Positions 33,160 through 44,470 of a DNA stretch of 64,000 nt are shown piece after piece. The position numbers were made by a program, and so were the translations under genes. The DNA comes from Gavia stellata (taxonomy: Eukaryota > Chordata > Aves > Gaviiformes > Gaviidae): contig NC_082604.1 in assembly GCF_030936135.1 (NCBI RefSeq), positions 1 through 64,000 on the forward strand, given 5' to 3'. The notes below the pieces were generated by a model, which saw only the letters and a program-made list of their open reading frames with translations, searched no databases and was not told the DNA's origin. The number at the start of each line of letters is the position of its first letter. The stretch's first letter is position 1.

Positions 33160-36100
33160 TAACGCAATAGAGCTAATCGCCACAGCCAGCCTGTTTCCGG
33201 GAAAACTAATGCATATTTCAGTTTGTGTGACACAGTATCATCTTAACTCATCTGTACAAAGGTTGCACAAAGGGATCTGGGTTTTTTGTATGCTAACTAA
33301 GTTGTTTAAGTCTTTGGTATCAGTAACACGTTGCCTGCTCCCCAGAGCCACAATCGCAGCCACTGGGTTAGACCTGCAGAAAGAGGTGCCTTTCCGAGGG
33401 GTATTTTCTGAGCGTGCTCAACATAGACCCATCAGGAGCCCCACAGCCAAGACAAGGAATGATCTCTGGCGTTACAGGAAGCGATAAAAGGGTGACAACC
33501 TCTGGGCTCAAGAGAGCAATTGCAGCAGCAATTCCCATCACAGGCATCATAGAATAACGGATGCTGCCCACCCATGTCTAACTCGCATTAAGTCACCCTA
33601 ATCCCCAAGACACTTCTCTTCTAAGGAACTGCAAATCAGTTAAAACCATGGAAAAAAATAACACTGGGTTAAAAAGATTTATACTTAACACACACAAAAA
33701 ACAGACAGAACTGAACAAAAGCCAATGCTGGATATACAGCTAGAAAGCACAAAACAAAGCATTAATGTGACAACTGAAGACTAAGCGCTGCTTCCACATT
33801 AAAAGGTTAGTCGTCATGCAACAAGCTACAATTATCACAAGCACATGGACACCCTCTCACAGCAGAGCTTTGCTGTTGCCTGCACAACAGGGAACAAAGT
33901 TTTGGGAAGGTAGAAGGAGTTTCTATAGGAGACCTGAGTAAATGGAGAAGGATCCAAGAAATAAAAATGCTGCTGCCAAAATTAAGAATTGTTCTTCCGC
34001 TTCAAAGTAATAAACACTTCCAACATGCAAAAAATCCCTACTTCCACCAGTAACTGTAAGCCACAGTGCAGCTTGGAAATGAGTGTTGGCTGCCCAAGTG
34101 CTGAGGGCCGCTATCCTGAGGGGAAGCCCAAGTACACACTGCTGCAGAACAGTATCCTGGGGCGCAGGACAGCTCGATCCCATGAAGGGATACGCCGCAG
34201 GGGGAAGGAAACTTCAAGTCCCCCAGACAGTGCATCTCTAATGGGGGAGAACAGGAGAGAGGTGTTCCCACTGAATTACCAAGCTGCCTTAACCTGGGGC
34301 ACTTACTAAATAACAGAACTTGTTGCCAGTGAAACATTACATTTTAGGAACCATTTTTCTTCTACCAGTTCAGAGTGTTCTCAACCACTCAGTAAAGTAA
34401 AAATCATATCCATAAAACACATTCTTCCAGTAGGAAACTTCTCCCCTCTAACCGCACACCAGGGAGGTGGCAAGACTTACACCCTCGCTGTGCTGATGCA
34501 TTTGCTCCTAGCCTCTGCCATACGATCAAGTGAGAGGGCTAGGCCTCTTCTTCCAAGCTTCCTGAGGCCCTTCGTACCCAACACTTCCACTTTATTCTTG
34601 GCTGCTTTCAGAAACCTTAACGGCTTGGGCACAACAGCAAGTTCCTCTGAGCAAGCAGGGCTGTAGCAAGCTCTGGAGATATGCACTAAGCTCTTTCTTA
34701 CTGCTGTTACCAGGGCCCAGCTGATGCAGAGCAGCTCAACCCAGGTACTGTTCTTCTACCAGTTCTTTCATCTTCCCCCACTTTCAAGCATCCGGGGTGG
34801 GGGGGGGGCGGGGGGGGGGGGGAAATAAAAAAGAGGGTAAATTGGTGTGAGAACCAAGCAGACAGTACAACTGCTGCTGCTGTCAATAGGATCTCACCTC
34901 ACAGGTATGCAGCGCACGTCTCCACAGCCCACCCCTGACAGTTTCTTCTCAGATGAGCTGAAACACCACTGCTGCGTTTTATTTGCATAAGCACAATTAC
35001 CTGTGTTTACGCTGACACACACTGAGTGTTCAGTGTTCACGGGCATCACTTCAGTGCTGCTGTATCCCTCTTACTTAGTATTTTAATTAGGCTTTAATGG
35101 ATTCTAGTGGAAGCCAAATGCTTTTGTTCCACAATTGTTTTCCCCTATTAGGCAGCTCGCAAACCAAACGGGACTGCGTTTCAGCTACTAATGAAAACAT
35201 CACATTCAAGCTAGGCAGCAATCAATATGGGAAGCAGGAACAGGCTCTTTGTTCTGCGACACAAAGACTCCACAGCCTGCCTTCCAGGTAGTACCTCACC
35301 GCTAGGTAAACTGGAGCATTAAGTAAACTGGAAAAGGGCTCCCCTATAGCTCGAAAAGAGCCCCCAAACCCCCCAAAAGTCAAAAAACACCTGAAACTTC
35401 TGCTCCTGTGGCCCAATTGTTAAATAAAATGGCTTTGGGGCATGCATGAGGCACAGTTTTCCAATTGCACATTGTTTCTCTCTTCCATTAAGCAGTTTCC
35501 TAACCAAGCAGAAGGGCAACGCATCCTCTTTTTTTAAGCACCAGCTGCAGGAGTCTGTATAAAACCAGCTAAAGTTCTCCGGCTTTTGCTTGTAGTTAGC
35601 CAAGATGGGTGCCCCTACCAGCACCTTCCGGCCCTATCCTTCCCTGGCAATGCAGAGCTTCTGAGCTACCTGCTGCTCTAAAGCCAAAAAAAAAAAAGCA
35701 CTGGGTCTACCGGAATCACAAAGAAGAGGTATTTTATGTGCATATGTTTGCAGCAGGATGATTTGGGAATCTGAATACATCTGCCCTCTGAGACAGACTG
35801 CTGACATTTCAAACAGCAAACTACAAAAAAAAAAAAAGCCCACAGATTGCTTCATCAGTTCAACTTGACTTGGCAAGTTTCATTTAAAGAGGAGACAACT
35901 TTACTTTAGAAGCACCTCCAGCAGTCAGACTTTCTACTGCATGCTGTAACAACGGGAGACGGTACAGGGTACATCAACAAATAAAACAGTAACGCAGAGA
36001 TTAAGACCCTCTGAAACAACACATGGATATGGAGCATGTTCTCCAGAATCCAACATAGTACCTGGGGGAGACGCGGGGTCCTCTGCTTTGTTACCCTGTC

Positions 36101-38799
36101 CCTAACACCTCACCTTCCCTTTAGCTGTAGCCTCTCTTGCTCTTTGCTTTGTGGGTAAACAAGTTATAGCACATCAGATTTAGTTTGTTATTTATCCCTT
36201 GCAACAGGTTTAAGTGTGCATTGGGGTGTGCACTGGGATATTCTTCCTTAAGGAAATCAAACTGGAACTGTGAGAAAACCCCCTTGTCTGAAACCCAAAT
36301 TGGCAGTACTTGACTTTACTTACTGAAGCAGTAGCACAGAAAAAAAATTCTTTGTCCATAATTGAAAAAAGGCTAAAACCAGGGGAATCAAACACCACCA
36401 GATGAATATTGCTATGGAGAGGGCCACTGTGCCAGTGCGAAGAGGGTGTAAGACCTCCGCCTCAAGAGCTGTCCTTGAAAGCTGATGGAACTGCAGAAAA
36501 ACCAGTGAATCTCTGCTCAAAGACTATTTTTTTCCTCCATTTTTAATTTCACTTAAGTAGAATTTAGTAGCCAGAAGAGATGGCTGGTGTATGAGGTTTA
36601 ACCACCCCTGTCCTTCAAGAGCTACAGTCTGGTTCTCTGTCCGTGTTCACAGAAGATTGGAGACAAATTAGCCACTATCTTTTCTTGAGATTAACAATAC
36701 CCCAATAGATCATTTGAAATGCGCTTTCCTTCATACACTGTCAGCTCTTTAAGTGCATTCACACCAATGCTCTGGGCCTTCTAGCTGGCCATCTCACAAA
36801 CTCCAATTAAACTGGGCAAAAAGATGTGAAAATCTCCTGGCAAACCTACAGCCGAGACATTCATCATGACAAGTAATTCTGGATGGCCAAATGCATCCAT
36901 TTTGGAGGAACCCTGTTGGTAGAGAACAAATGCTTGTGCTCTCAAACATGTGGGCTCCTTTCTGTACTCTCTGTGTGAGCATCCAAGATCTGAGACCCAT
37001 TAAAAAATCCTAGTGATTTTCTTCTCATCTGCTCAAAAAAAATCTCATCCATCTATTTACCTAGGGCATAGGGGAGATGTTACCATTTGGCAGGCTGCTC
37101 AGAAATGTTTGCTGACCCTGCTAACTTCACAGCAATCAAAACCCAGGGATCTTTTCAGTATCCGGTGATAACCAAGAACTGTGGACCAAACCTGAAGCAC
37201 CTGCAACCCGAGGTCCCCATGGCTCAACTACAGATCCCCATCTGGCATCTTTCCAGTAGAGTGCTACTGAACCACACAAAAATAATTTTTACCTATTGGA
37301 ATCATGTTGTTGGGCAGGAGAGACTGCTCAGGAGCTGAACACAAATGACTGCCATCGTGCTTAGGAACCATTTAAAACACTGATTTTCTGCCATCTGCAG
37401 CATAGCTAGTTCTCCTCAGCAGGAGGATATTGTCCTCTACAGGCCTCCCAACACTGAGGGCAAATTCTTAGGCAAATAACTACCTGTCAAACTCCAGAGG
37501 AAAGCCAAGTGTGGGGTAAGACATACCCTTGTCAGGTGGTGCTCTGCTGACAGGGCAAAATCCACTGAAATTCGCAGACTATCTGCATTCACCAACTGCA
37601 ACTCACACATCAGCTTTCAGGAACAGCTCCAGGACACAGCAGCAATGGCACAGATTGATTTTAAAAGACCAGAGGGGTTATCTCTGGATGTCACAGCCTT
37701 CCCCAGCCAGCCCCCCTTCTCCAAATATCCCAGGCACATCCTCTGCTTTAGCAAGAAGAGGCCCAGCAAAGCCTCTCCACACACAGAAGTGAAGAGAGCG
37801 AGCACCAGGGCCAGCACACGCACACATAGACGCACATTACCTGGGATGAGGACTGCATTCACATCAGGATTATAAAAATAAACACAGCACAATTAAAATG
37901 GGCATTTCTTTTCCTCCCTTTCCCCATCCCATCCATTCCCAGTCCCTAGCCACATTTCTTATTAAGTTTTTGAACCCAATAAGAGTATTTTGACAACACA
38001 GGAAAAAATATTAGGGTGGGAGAGTATTGGCCAGGTAAACCCACAGAAATATGAACTTCTCTGACTTTGATCACTATTGCAGAGGGTGCTGTGACACACA
38101 GCGGGACAATATCGCTGTGCTGCTGCGGGAGGTATGTGCTAGCTTTTGCTGGCCCTCCTGGCTGTGCTCCCACTAGATGGCACGTTTCAGAGATGGGAAT
38201 TCCAGCTCTGCGTTCTGGTACACCGGAGCGAGCGGCCTCACCAGCTGCAGAAAATGCAGCAAAACTCCATTATGAGGAGAGGTGGAGTAAGCCACCAACC
38301 ACATTCCTAGTTCCTCCAAAAACAAGCCAAGGCAAAAGCTTAACAGCCCTTCCAAAACTGAGACAACTTTGGATCTCATGTCAGTAGGCACCTACCTAGT
38401 CCCCATCTCAAGTCCTGATGAGTTCTTGGTTTCCTAGCATAGTAATAATTTATTCATAACTAATGATTATTAAAGTGATGTGTTTTATCAGATCACAGTT
38501 TTCTATTTTGCTGTGGCACAGTCTGTATTCCATATTCCAAGGCTGAGGACAGGTGCTCTCAGATCATATCCTTTTATAGCCCTTTTATAACAGAGACAGA
38601 AAATGCCTGTAGCCTCAATGCTGAATCCAGGGCAGAGAAGAGGCGCTTATCTCCAAAGTCTCACCCCTGCTTCTGTCCTAAACGCACATTTTAGACACAG
38701 AGGCTACCTCAGCAGTGAGAAGGCCTACAGATAGGTGTTTGATAGCCAGGCAAGAGGATACACAGTACAGCAATCCCCCCCACCCCTTCAAGAACTCAC
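33160..38799. other. Unassigned 5.6 kb, presumed breakpoint zone
   Basis: No exon recognised. The exons that should follow EXOC7 exon 6 do not appear here, so the left edge of the EXOC7/FOXJ1 block must lie in this stretch. It includes the G-run listed separately at 34794 and short A-runs near 35690 and 35825. Confidence 0.5.
34794..34822 (+). repeat. Poly-G run
   Basis: Nearly uninterrupted guanine (27 of 29 bases), followed by gaaataaaa. Potential G-quadruplex on the plus strand. Runs like this are also prone to length error in assemblies. Confidence 0.95.
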
Positions 38800-38967
38800 C
38801 TGGTCTCTTGAGTGGCTTTTTGGTGGGGGTGTCCTTCCTTTTGTTCAGAACGGCAGGGGAATATGGCACTCCAGTGGAGGAGCTGTTCTTACGGAAATGG
38901 TCTTTCAGCCCCTTGATGGAGCGGTCAAGCTGGACAGAACGGATTTGGAAGTAAACAGGCATAAAAT
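38800..38967 (-). pseudogene. EXOC7: EXOC7 exon 6
   Basis: 168 bases, FMPVYFQIRSVQLDRSIKGL to NKRKDTPTKKPLKRP, with a cctag acceptor and a gtgagt donor. Phases fit exon 5. This is the last EXOC7 exon found. Confidence 0.9.
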
Positions 38968-40274
38968 CTAGGGAGACAAGGTAGAAACAAGATTATAGGC
39001 AAACAGGGAACACTATATGATAAAACAAACCTTTCCTGAAACACTCTGTGCCCCTAAGGGGCCCTAGTAGCATTGATGTGGGACCCGAGGTGGTTTTCCC
39101 TCCCAGAGCCTCTCCTGTTTTCTTCAAAAACTGCTACTTCTTCTTCCTTCCCCCACAGTATTCATTCCAGCCCTCCCACCACACACAACAAGTCTGTGCA
39201 CCAAGAGCACATCAGTTGTGGAACTGATGGGAGACATTTGCGCAAGACATTGTCAATTCAAGTGCTCAGTTTCTAACATGAGACTTTACACACTTCTCAG
39301 GATTCAGGGCATTCAGAAACTAAATGAGGCGTTCATCATTTGAAAGCAGAATACAAACTGACTAACAAAATATGCTATATATGCTTCAGTCGCCTTTGAT
39401 CATGGAAAAGTTCTTAAGAAGCTTTTAAAAGATGTTTGTCATACTTGGTAAGCACAGTAATCCCCACTCAGAAGCAAATCATTGAGGTGGGGGGTGATTC
39501 TAGTAGCTATATGTATGTGAAAGTACAGGTTTCCTGTAACAAGTCCACAAAATTGTTCACTCCCAAAGAAAAAGTTAATAAAGGAGTATAAAGCTGTAGG
39601 CAGATTTTGATGCTGCAGAACAGGAAAGAAGAGACATGTACTGACTGAAGAAAGTCGTCTGTGCTGCTTCCCCCCCCGCCCTTGGTCACATTTACTACAA
39701 AAAGTTCTGTTCATAAATAGTTCCCAAATGGGAATAAGTGACCAGTGTCTCACACATTTATAACACTTATAATGATGGAGCACTAGATAGTTGCAGCTCC
39801 ATCAGAAGGCATCACAGATGCAAGTTAAATGGATTTCTGCTATAGGACAGGCTATGCATTACGACAATTTATGCTTTATTTACACAGCTCGCTCTCTCAT
39901 CATATTCACCAGATCATTCTGTTCAACTGACAAACCATCACTCACTACAAATGCTGTAAAAAAAAAAAAAAGGAGGATCTTAAGAAGGTGACTGAAAGGA
40001 GACTGAACTACTCACCTAAAAGGTGCCACTAAGGCAGTCACTAGTTTTGCTAGCGCTGCTAGCTACCAACGGCAGTGAGAGTCATGATTTGTTAGCCACA
40101 GCAGCACCTGAGCAGAGGCTTCAAGGCTGAAGGTGTGTGATCTACAATCAAAGCTGTACAGTGCTACACAGAACCCTCAACACCCTACTTTTGGTCTCAG
40201 CCACATGCGGTAAGTAGTTGGAGAGCGCTCACCTGATACAGAACTACAAGGGAACAACACACAGCACTACCAAC
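38968..40274. other. EXOC7 intron 5, no feature seen
   Basis: Non-coding; an A-run lies near 39958-39972. The other EXOC7 introns at 40478-40974 and 41081-41751 are also plain. Confidence 0.6.
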
Positions 40275-40477
40275 CTTGATTCCCGCCGTTTTCCACCAGC
40301 CAGCCAGAAATGCAGATGATATCGTGTAGGACGCTCTCCGGGAGGTGCTCCAGAGACGTCTCCTCCTGCATCTCCATTTCATCATCCCCGCTGATCAGGT
40401 CCAGGATGAGGATGGGTGGGACCGGCTTGGTGTGTCGTGTCATCAAGCTGCAGCTTGCCCCTCTCAAAGAGGGATTT
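40275..40477 (-). pseudogene. EXOC7: EXOC7 exon 5 with 20-base deletion
   Basis: Starts KSLFERGK after a gccag acceptor, then jumps directly to the bases for SLMTRHTK in another frame. The codons for the usual EALESEFR segment are missing. Downstream ILILDLISGDDEMEMQEE and LEHLPESVLHD are readable. The donor is gttggt, a weak one. Four replacements near the end (two Arg to Gly, one Arg to Cys, Tyr to Asn) fit relaxed constraint. Confidence 0.88.
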
Positions 40478-40974
40478 CTGGCACACAACAGCAGAAGGAC
40501 AGAAGCAGCACAGGGCTTCTGTAATCAGTCACTCACAAGTATTTCTGTATAAGAACGTACTTTCTGCAGCGTTTCTAACCACATGCTTCAAACTCCAACA
40601 CCTGTAACTAAGAAACTTTTAAAGCAAATTAAATAAAAAAGGCTTGGGAGTTGCTCAGTTTTCAAGTGGGATTTAAACAGATCTCCCATTCCGTTCAAGC
40701 AGTTGAAGGACTGACAAGAGCTGCTCAGGAAGAGGTTCAATCAACTCCACCACACGTGCAAGATGCACTTTCAGAAGTCCTATGGCACAATGCGTAGAGA
40801 AAGCAAAACGCCACAAGCAGAAACGCTGCCGAGTGCAGACTTAAACAGAAGCCAAAACAACTGTTTCTTTAGCTGTGCCCAAACACCTTCTTTACAAGGC
40901 AGCAAGCAAGAGGGCAAGCAGCAGGGCTACATCTGTCCCTCTTACCCATGCCAGGTTCCAGACCCATGACCTAC

Positions 40975-41080
40975 CATGCGGTTCAGCTCTGGGCTGTCTG
41001 GATTGTTGTCCTGGAAGTATTCCACCGCCTTCTGGATTTTGTCCATGCAATTCAAGTACTCCTCCAGCCTCCCAGTGGGG
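40975..41080 (-). pseudogene. EXOC7: EXOC7 exon 4
   Basis: 106 bases, PTGRLEEYLNCMDKIQKAVE to NPDSPELNRM, with a ttcag acceptor and a gtaggt donor. Open and in phase with exons 3 and 5. Confidence 0.93.
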
Positions 41081-41751
41081 CTGAAAATAAAACCAAAAAG
41101 AAACAGAAGAAGCAAAGAAAGAAGGTATCAAGAAAGCACCAGACCAAACTCGGGATAAAAATAACAAGGAACATTTAAATTGCCTTTTCTTCAACTAGGA
41201 GGAGGTCATGGGATTCCCTTTTGCCTCCACTCAATAGCACCGCAGAATACCCAATCCATGCAGCAAGTGCAGAAGTACTGATGATGGAGCAGCACACAAC
41301 TCTCAGCCTTGCCATCCTTTCCCAGTCAGGCCCTGATGGGAAGGTAGAGGAAGCTGCACATCCCACCCCAGAGAAGGGCCATCACAGCACCTTCCCAGAG
41401 ACTGAAAGCAGGCTCCAGAACAGTTCCGATTCATCCTGGATGCAGCGACAACATCAACAGGGCAGGAAGAACCTTTGGGAAAAGGGTGGAGGAAAGAAGA
41501 GAAGCCACCAATGCTCATCAGATTCATATGGCAGCATGTCTGCAAATCCTGGAAGAGACACCAGGGTCTGAGCAGACTTTGCCCTCTGGGGATTGCTGAA
41601 GGTCAAGTCAGGCAGCTTCATTGTGGACTGACAGTGGGAAAAGAGTGGGGGAAGGGTACAAGGAACATTATGATGAGTGTGTGGAGTCAGGTCCCCTGCC
41701 AGAAGTTCAATAGGATGAAGCACCCCAGTAAGATCTAGCTGCTCAACTCAC

Positions 41752-41936
41752 CCTTCCTTTATGATCTTCTCTGTGTCCTTAGCCACATGGGAGTAACTGA
41801 TGACGTGATCCAAGCAGGACAGGGTCTTCTCCACGTTCTCCTGCAAGCGCTGCAGGTTCTCTGCCTGTTTATGGACAGGGATGATCGAGTTCTCCAGCTT
41901 CATCAAACGACTTTCAAAGGAGGAAAGAATAGAAAC
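41752..41936 (-). pseudogene. EXOC7: EXOC7 exon 3
   Basis: 185 bases (61 codons plus GG), VSILSSFESRLMKLENSIIP to VAKDTEKIIKE, with a tgtag acceptor and a gtgagt donor. Part of the long N-terminal coiled coil, fully open. Confidence 0.94.
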
Positions 41937-42004
41937 CTACACGCCAAGAGAGAAACAGAGAGCTGAGGACATCCTTCCACCTGGACCCATACAGTTGGAC
42001 AGCA

Positions 42005-42215
42005 GTTAGAGCAGGGCAATCAGGGACCTTCAAGTCCCAGCTTCACTTTTTGAGCTCTGCTACTAATTTGCCATGGCTCCTAAAGCAGGCTGTTTAATCC
42101 CTCTATGTCCTAATTTGTATTAATAATCACAAAATAGATCACCTGCCATACAGAGACGGGCCAAGCTTGAATTAGATGTTTGTAAAGTGTGAAGCTAATG
42201 TTTCAAGACAGTACT
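42005..42215 (+). repeat. Possible ancient MIR-type SINE in EXOC7 intron 2
   Basis: The order of blocks 'agttagagcagggcaatc', 'caagtcccagcttcac', 'gctctgctactaatttgc', 'aatccctctatgtcctaat' and 'gtttgtaaagtgtgaagcta' parallels the MIR consensus from its B-box region to its tail. Very diverged; the call rests on block order. The rest of 41937-43005 is plain intron. Confidence 0.4.
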
Positions 42216-43005
42216 AAGGAGGAGCAAAATTTTATTTGACAGCAGAAAACAAAACCACAGGAACTGCCTAGAGGTGCCCTAGGTAAAAAGAACAAAAACA
42301 TAAACCGGCTGCCACTTTGCTCCATACCACTAAGACCCAAATATGAGATGCACAACACGACGACACAGGACCAGTATAGCGAGAACCTTCTTTTCCATCA
42401 TAGACATTTAGTTTTTAAAAGGGACTGCGATATTGCTTCTGAAAGGTGGAAAACCTCTTAGTAAGCTCATAAATGGAGCCTTAATGTCATCTTTTCCAGG
42501 CAAAAATGTAATTCTTTCAAGACTCACTCCTACGTTATGTTTTCCACACTTCTCTGGCAGTGCCTCTATGACCTTCTTGAAGCACTAAGCCCAAAACGGG
42601 ACATAGTATACTAGCTGAGGGCTTAGGAGCAATTAGAGCGTGGGAATTACTTTCTACCTCCTAAGCAGAACACTCCCAAAATAAAACTCCAAACGAGACC
42701 TGACTTTATGAAGCAACAACATGATGCTGTTGCACAAACTAGTCTGGGGTCTATTAATACCAATTCCCAAGAGAGAGGACAGACTCATTTGAGCCCTCAT
42801 CTCCTCAGGAGAGAAGCTTAGGATTTAAACATTCATCAGTTTCCCACTTCGCCCAGCCACTGAAGTGTCAAACACAGATGCAGAGCAAGTGGTTCATTAC
42901 TCTGCATTCCTCAGATAGGCACAATGACAGCCTTGAAAACAGATTGTCCTAAGAAAAAGTAAACCGAGGCCCAACATTGGGGCTGAACTTCAAGGACCTC
43001 CTTAC

Positions 43006-43071
43006 TATGTTCTTTGTAAGCTGGTCACTCTTCTCAAGGCTCTCTTTGATAAAGGACAGGGTTTCTTCTTC
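43006..43071 (-). pseudogene. EXOC7: EXOC7 exon 2
   Basis: Twenty-two codons, EEETLSFIKESLEKSDQLTK plus NI, with a gacag acceptor and a gtaagg donor. The last codon is ATA where vertebrates usually have Met. Otherwise conserved. Confidence 0.92.
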
Positions 43072-43529
43072 CTGTCAGCAGGATGAAAAACTAGTCTTCA
43101 ATTCTGAACATGGAGCATTTAAGTCACTACATGCTACACGTACGTTTTTACAAGTCCTGGTAAACACTGCAGCAAACAATGTTTGATCTGATGCTGACAC
43201 CACATTTTAATATGCCACCTCTTCGCAGAAATCACAACAACTGACCCGAGGCGAGAGACGCATAACATAAGTGAGGGGTTTATGGATTACTCATTTCCCT
43301 CTAATATCCCAAGCCCATGAGCCTTAGCACACTGAAGTCACAGCACAATATAACATTAACACCTTTACCACAGAGGCACACCGGCACAAGACCACATTTG
43401 CCTGCCACAGCACAACACAGGTGTTGCACAGGCACCATCCAAATCCCCCACACAGCCGTGAACTCAAGCAGCCAACGCAAAGCAACCACCAAGGGCTGTT
43501 TTCAAGTCACCAAAGCCCAGAGATGGGGT

Positions 43530-44470
43530 GGGGGGGACGGACGGGACACAGCAACCTGCAAGGGCTGGCCCCACAGGCTGCACCTGAGGACCTGAAGGGA
43601 GAGCCCCCAGAAGCTACCAGGCCCTAAGAGCAGGGCCCCAGCCCCAAAGCGGGGGGCAGAAATACCTCCTGACCCTGAAAACTAAGGGCCCTCGGCCCTG
43701 AAGGGGACCTGGGGATGCTGACAGGCCCGGAGCGGGGTGACCAGGCCCTTAGGGGGCCGCGGGACGCTCCCAGGCCCGGAGGGGGCCTCCGTGCCAGCTC
43801 CCAGGCCCATCTCCTAGGCAACGCGCTGGGGCTGCGGGCCCGGGACCAGGCCCCGGCCCCGGCAGGGCCCGCAGCAGGGCCCTAGCCCAGCCCTACTTGC
43901 TTGAGCTTGCCCTCGATCGCCCTCCTGCGGGCCGACACCTCCTCGGCGGGGATCATCCTGCCGCGGAGCGCCGGGGCCGCGCTCCACCGTTCAGTCCCAC
44001 TGCAGACACCCTCTTCCGCCCTCCCGTCACTGCCGCGGCGCCATCTTGGGAGTGGCAAGACACATTGAGCATGCGCAGCACGACCAAGGGCCCCCTGGAG
44101 AGTGGTCTCCATTTAAGTAGGGGCCGGAAAGGCACCAGCCCTGAACGCGCATGCGCTGTTGTCCCAGAGGGGAAGAGGCGCATGCGCACTGCCCCTCGTG
44201 ACGGGCAGTTTGGGAGTAGTGGGCAGCGGCGCCGCCATGTTGGAAGTGGTGTGGCGGGTGCCAGGGTGGCACCCCATTTCTGTCAGGGCAGGACTGGCTC
44301 CCCAGGCCCGCCATCCCCACTGCGGCCTGGCCGAGTCGAGCTCCTCCAACCCCAGTATCACCGACGTCCCCACAGGACACGACGTCCTGACGGGGGTCCA
44401 AAGCCACCCAGCCTTCCCCCCTGCCAAGCTGTTGGGGCGGCCAGGCCCAGGGCCACTCTGCCACACACCG
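43530..44470. promoter_or_regulatory. CpG-rich region at the EXOC7 start
   Basis: High G+C with many CpGs, spanning EXOC7 exon 1 and about 500 bases upstream. It contains several CATGCGC-type elements (for example near 44071, 44150 and 44180), which resemble NRF1-like GCGCATGC sites. Typical housekeeping promoter. The 376-codon plus-strand frame starting at 43897 is a composition artefact. Confidence 0.65.
43897..43956 (-). pseudogene. EXOC7: EXOC7 exon 1 with start codon
   Basis: Twenty codons, MIPAEEVSARRRAIEGKLKQ, then a gtaggg donor. It matches the start of vertebrate EXOC7 and lies in a CpG-rich region, as expected for its promoter. The exon itself is undamaged. Confidence 0.92.

Larger units (their letters stand above)
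38800..43956 (-). pseudogene. EXOC7: EXOC7 5' fragment (exons 1-6), deletion in exon 5
   Basis: EXOC7 (Exo70) is the exocyst subunit that binds PI(4,5)P2 and tethers secretory vesicles at the plasma membrane. Minus-strand exons: 43956-43897 (MIPAEEVSARRRAIEGKLKQ), 43071-43006, 41936-41752, 41080-40975, 40477-40275 and 38967-38800. Phases agree throughout and the first ~122 residues (N-terminal coiled coil) are well conserved. Exon 5 is 203 bases where 223 are expected: about 20 bases are missing between ERGK and SLMTRH, which breaks the frame. The end of exon 5 also carries unusual changes (IICISGWLVENGGNQ). No exon for the C-terminal two thirds of the protein is present before the unrelated MAP4K3 piece. 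The copy therefore cannot make full-length Exo70. An assembly error in exon 5 is possible but would not explain the missing 3' part. Confidence 0.85.
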
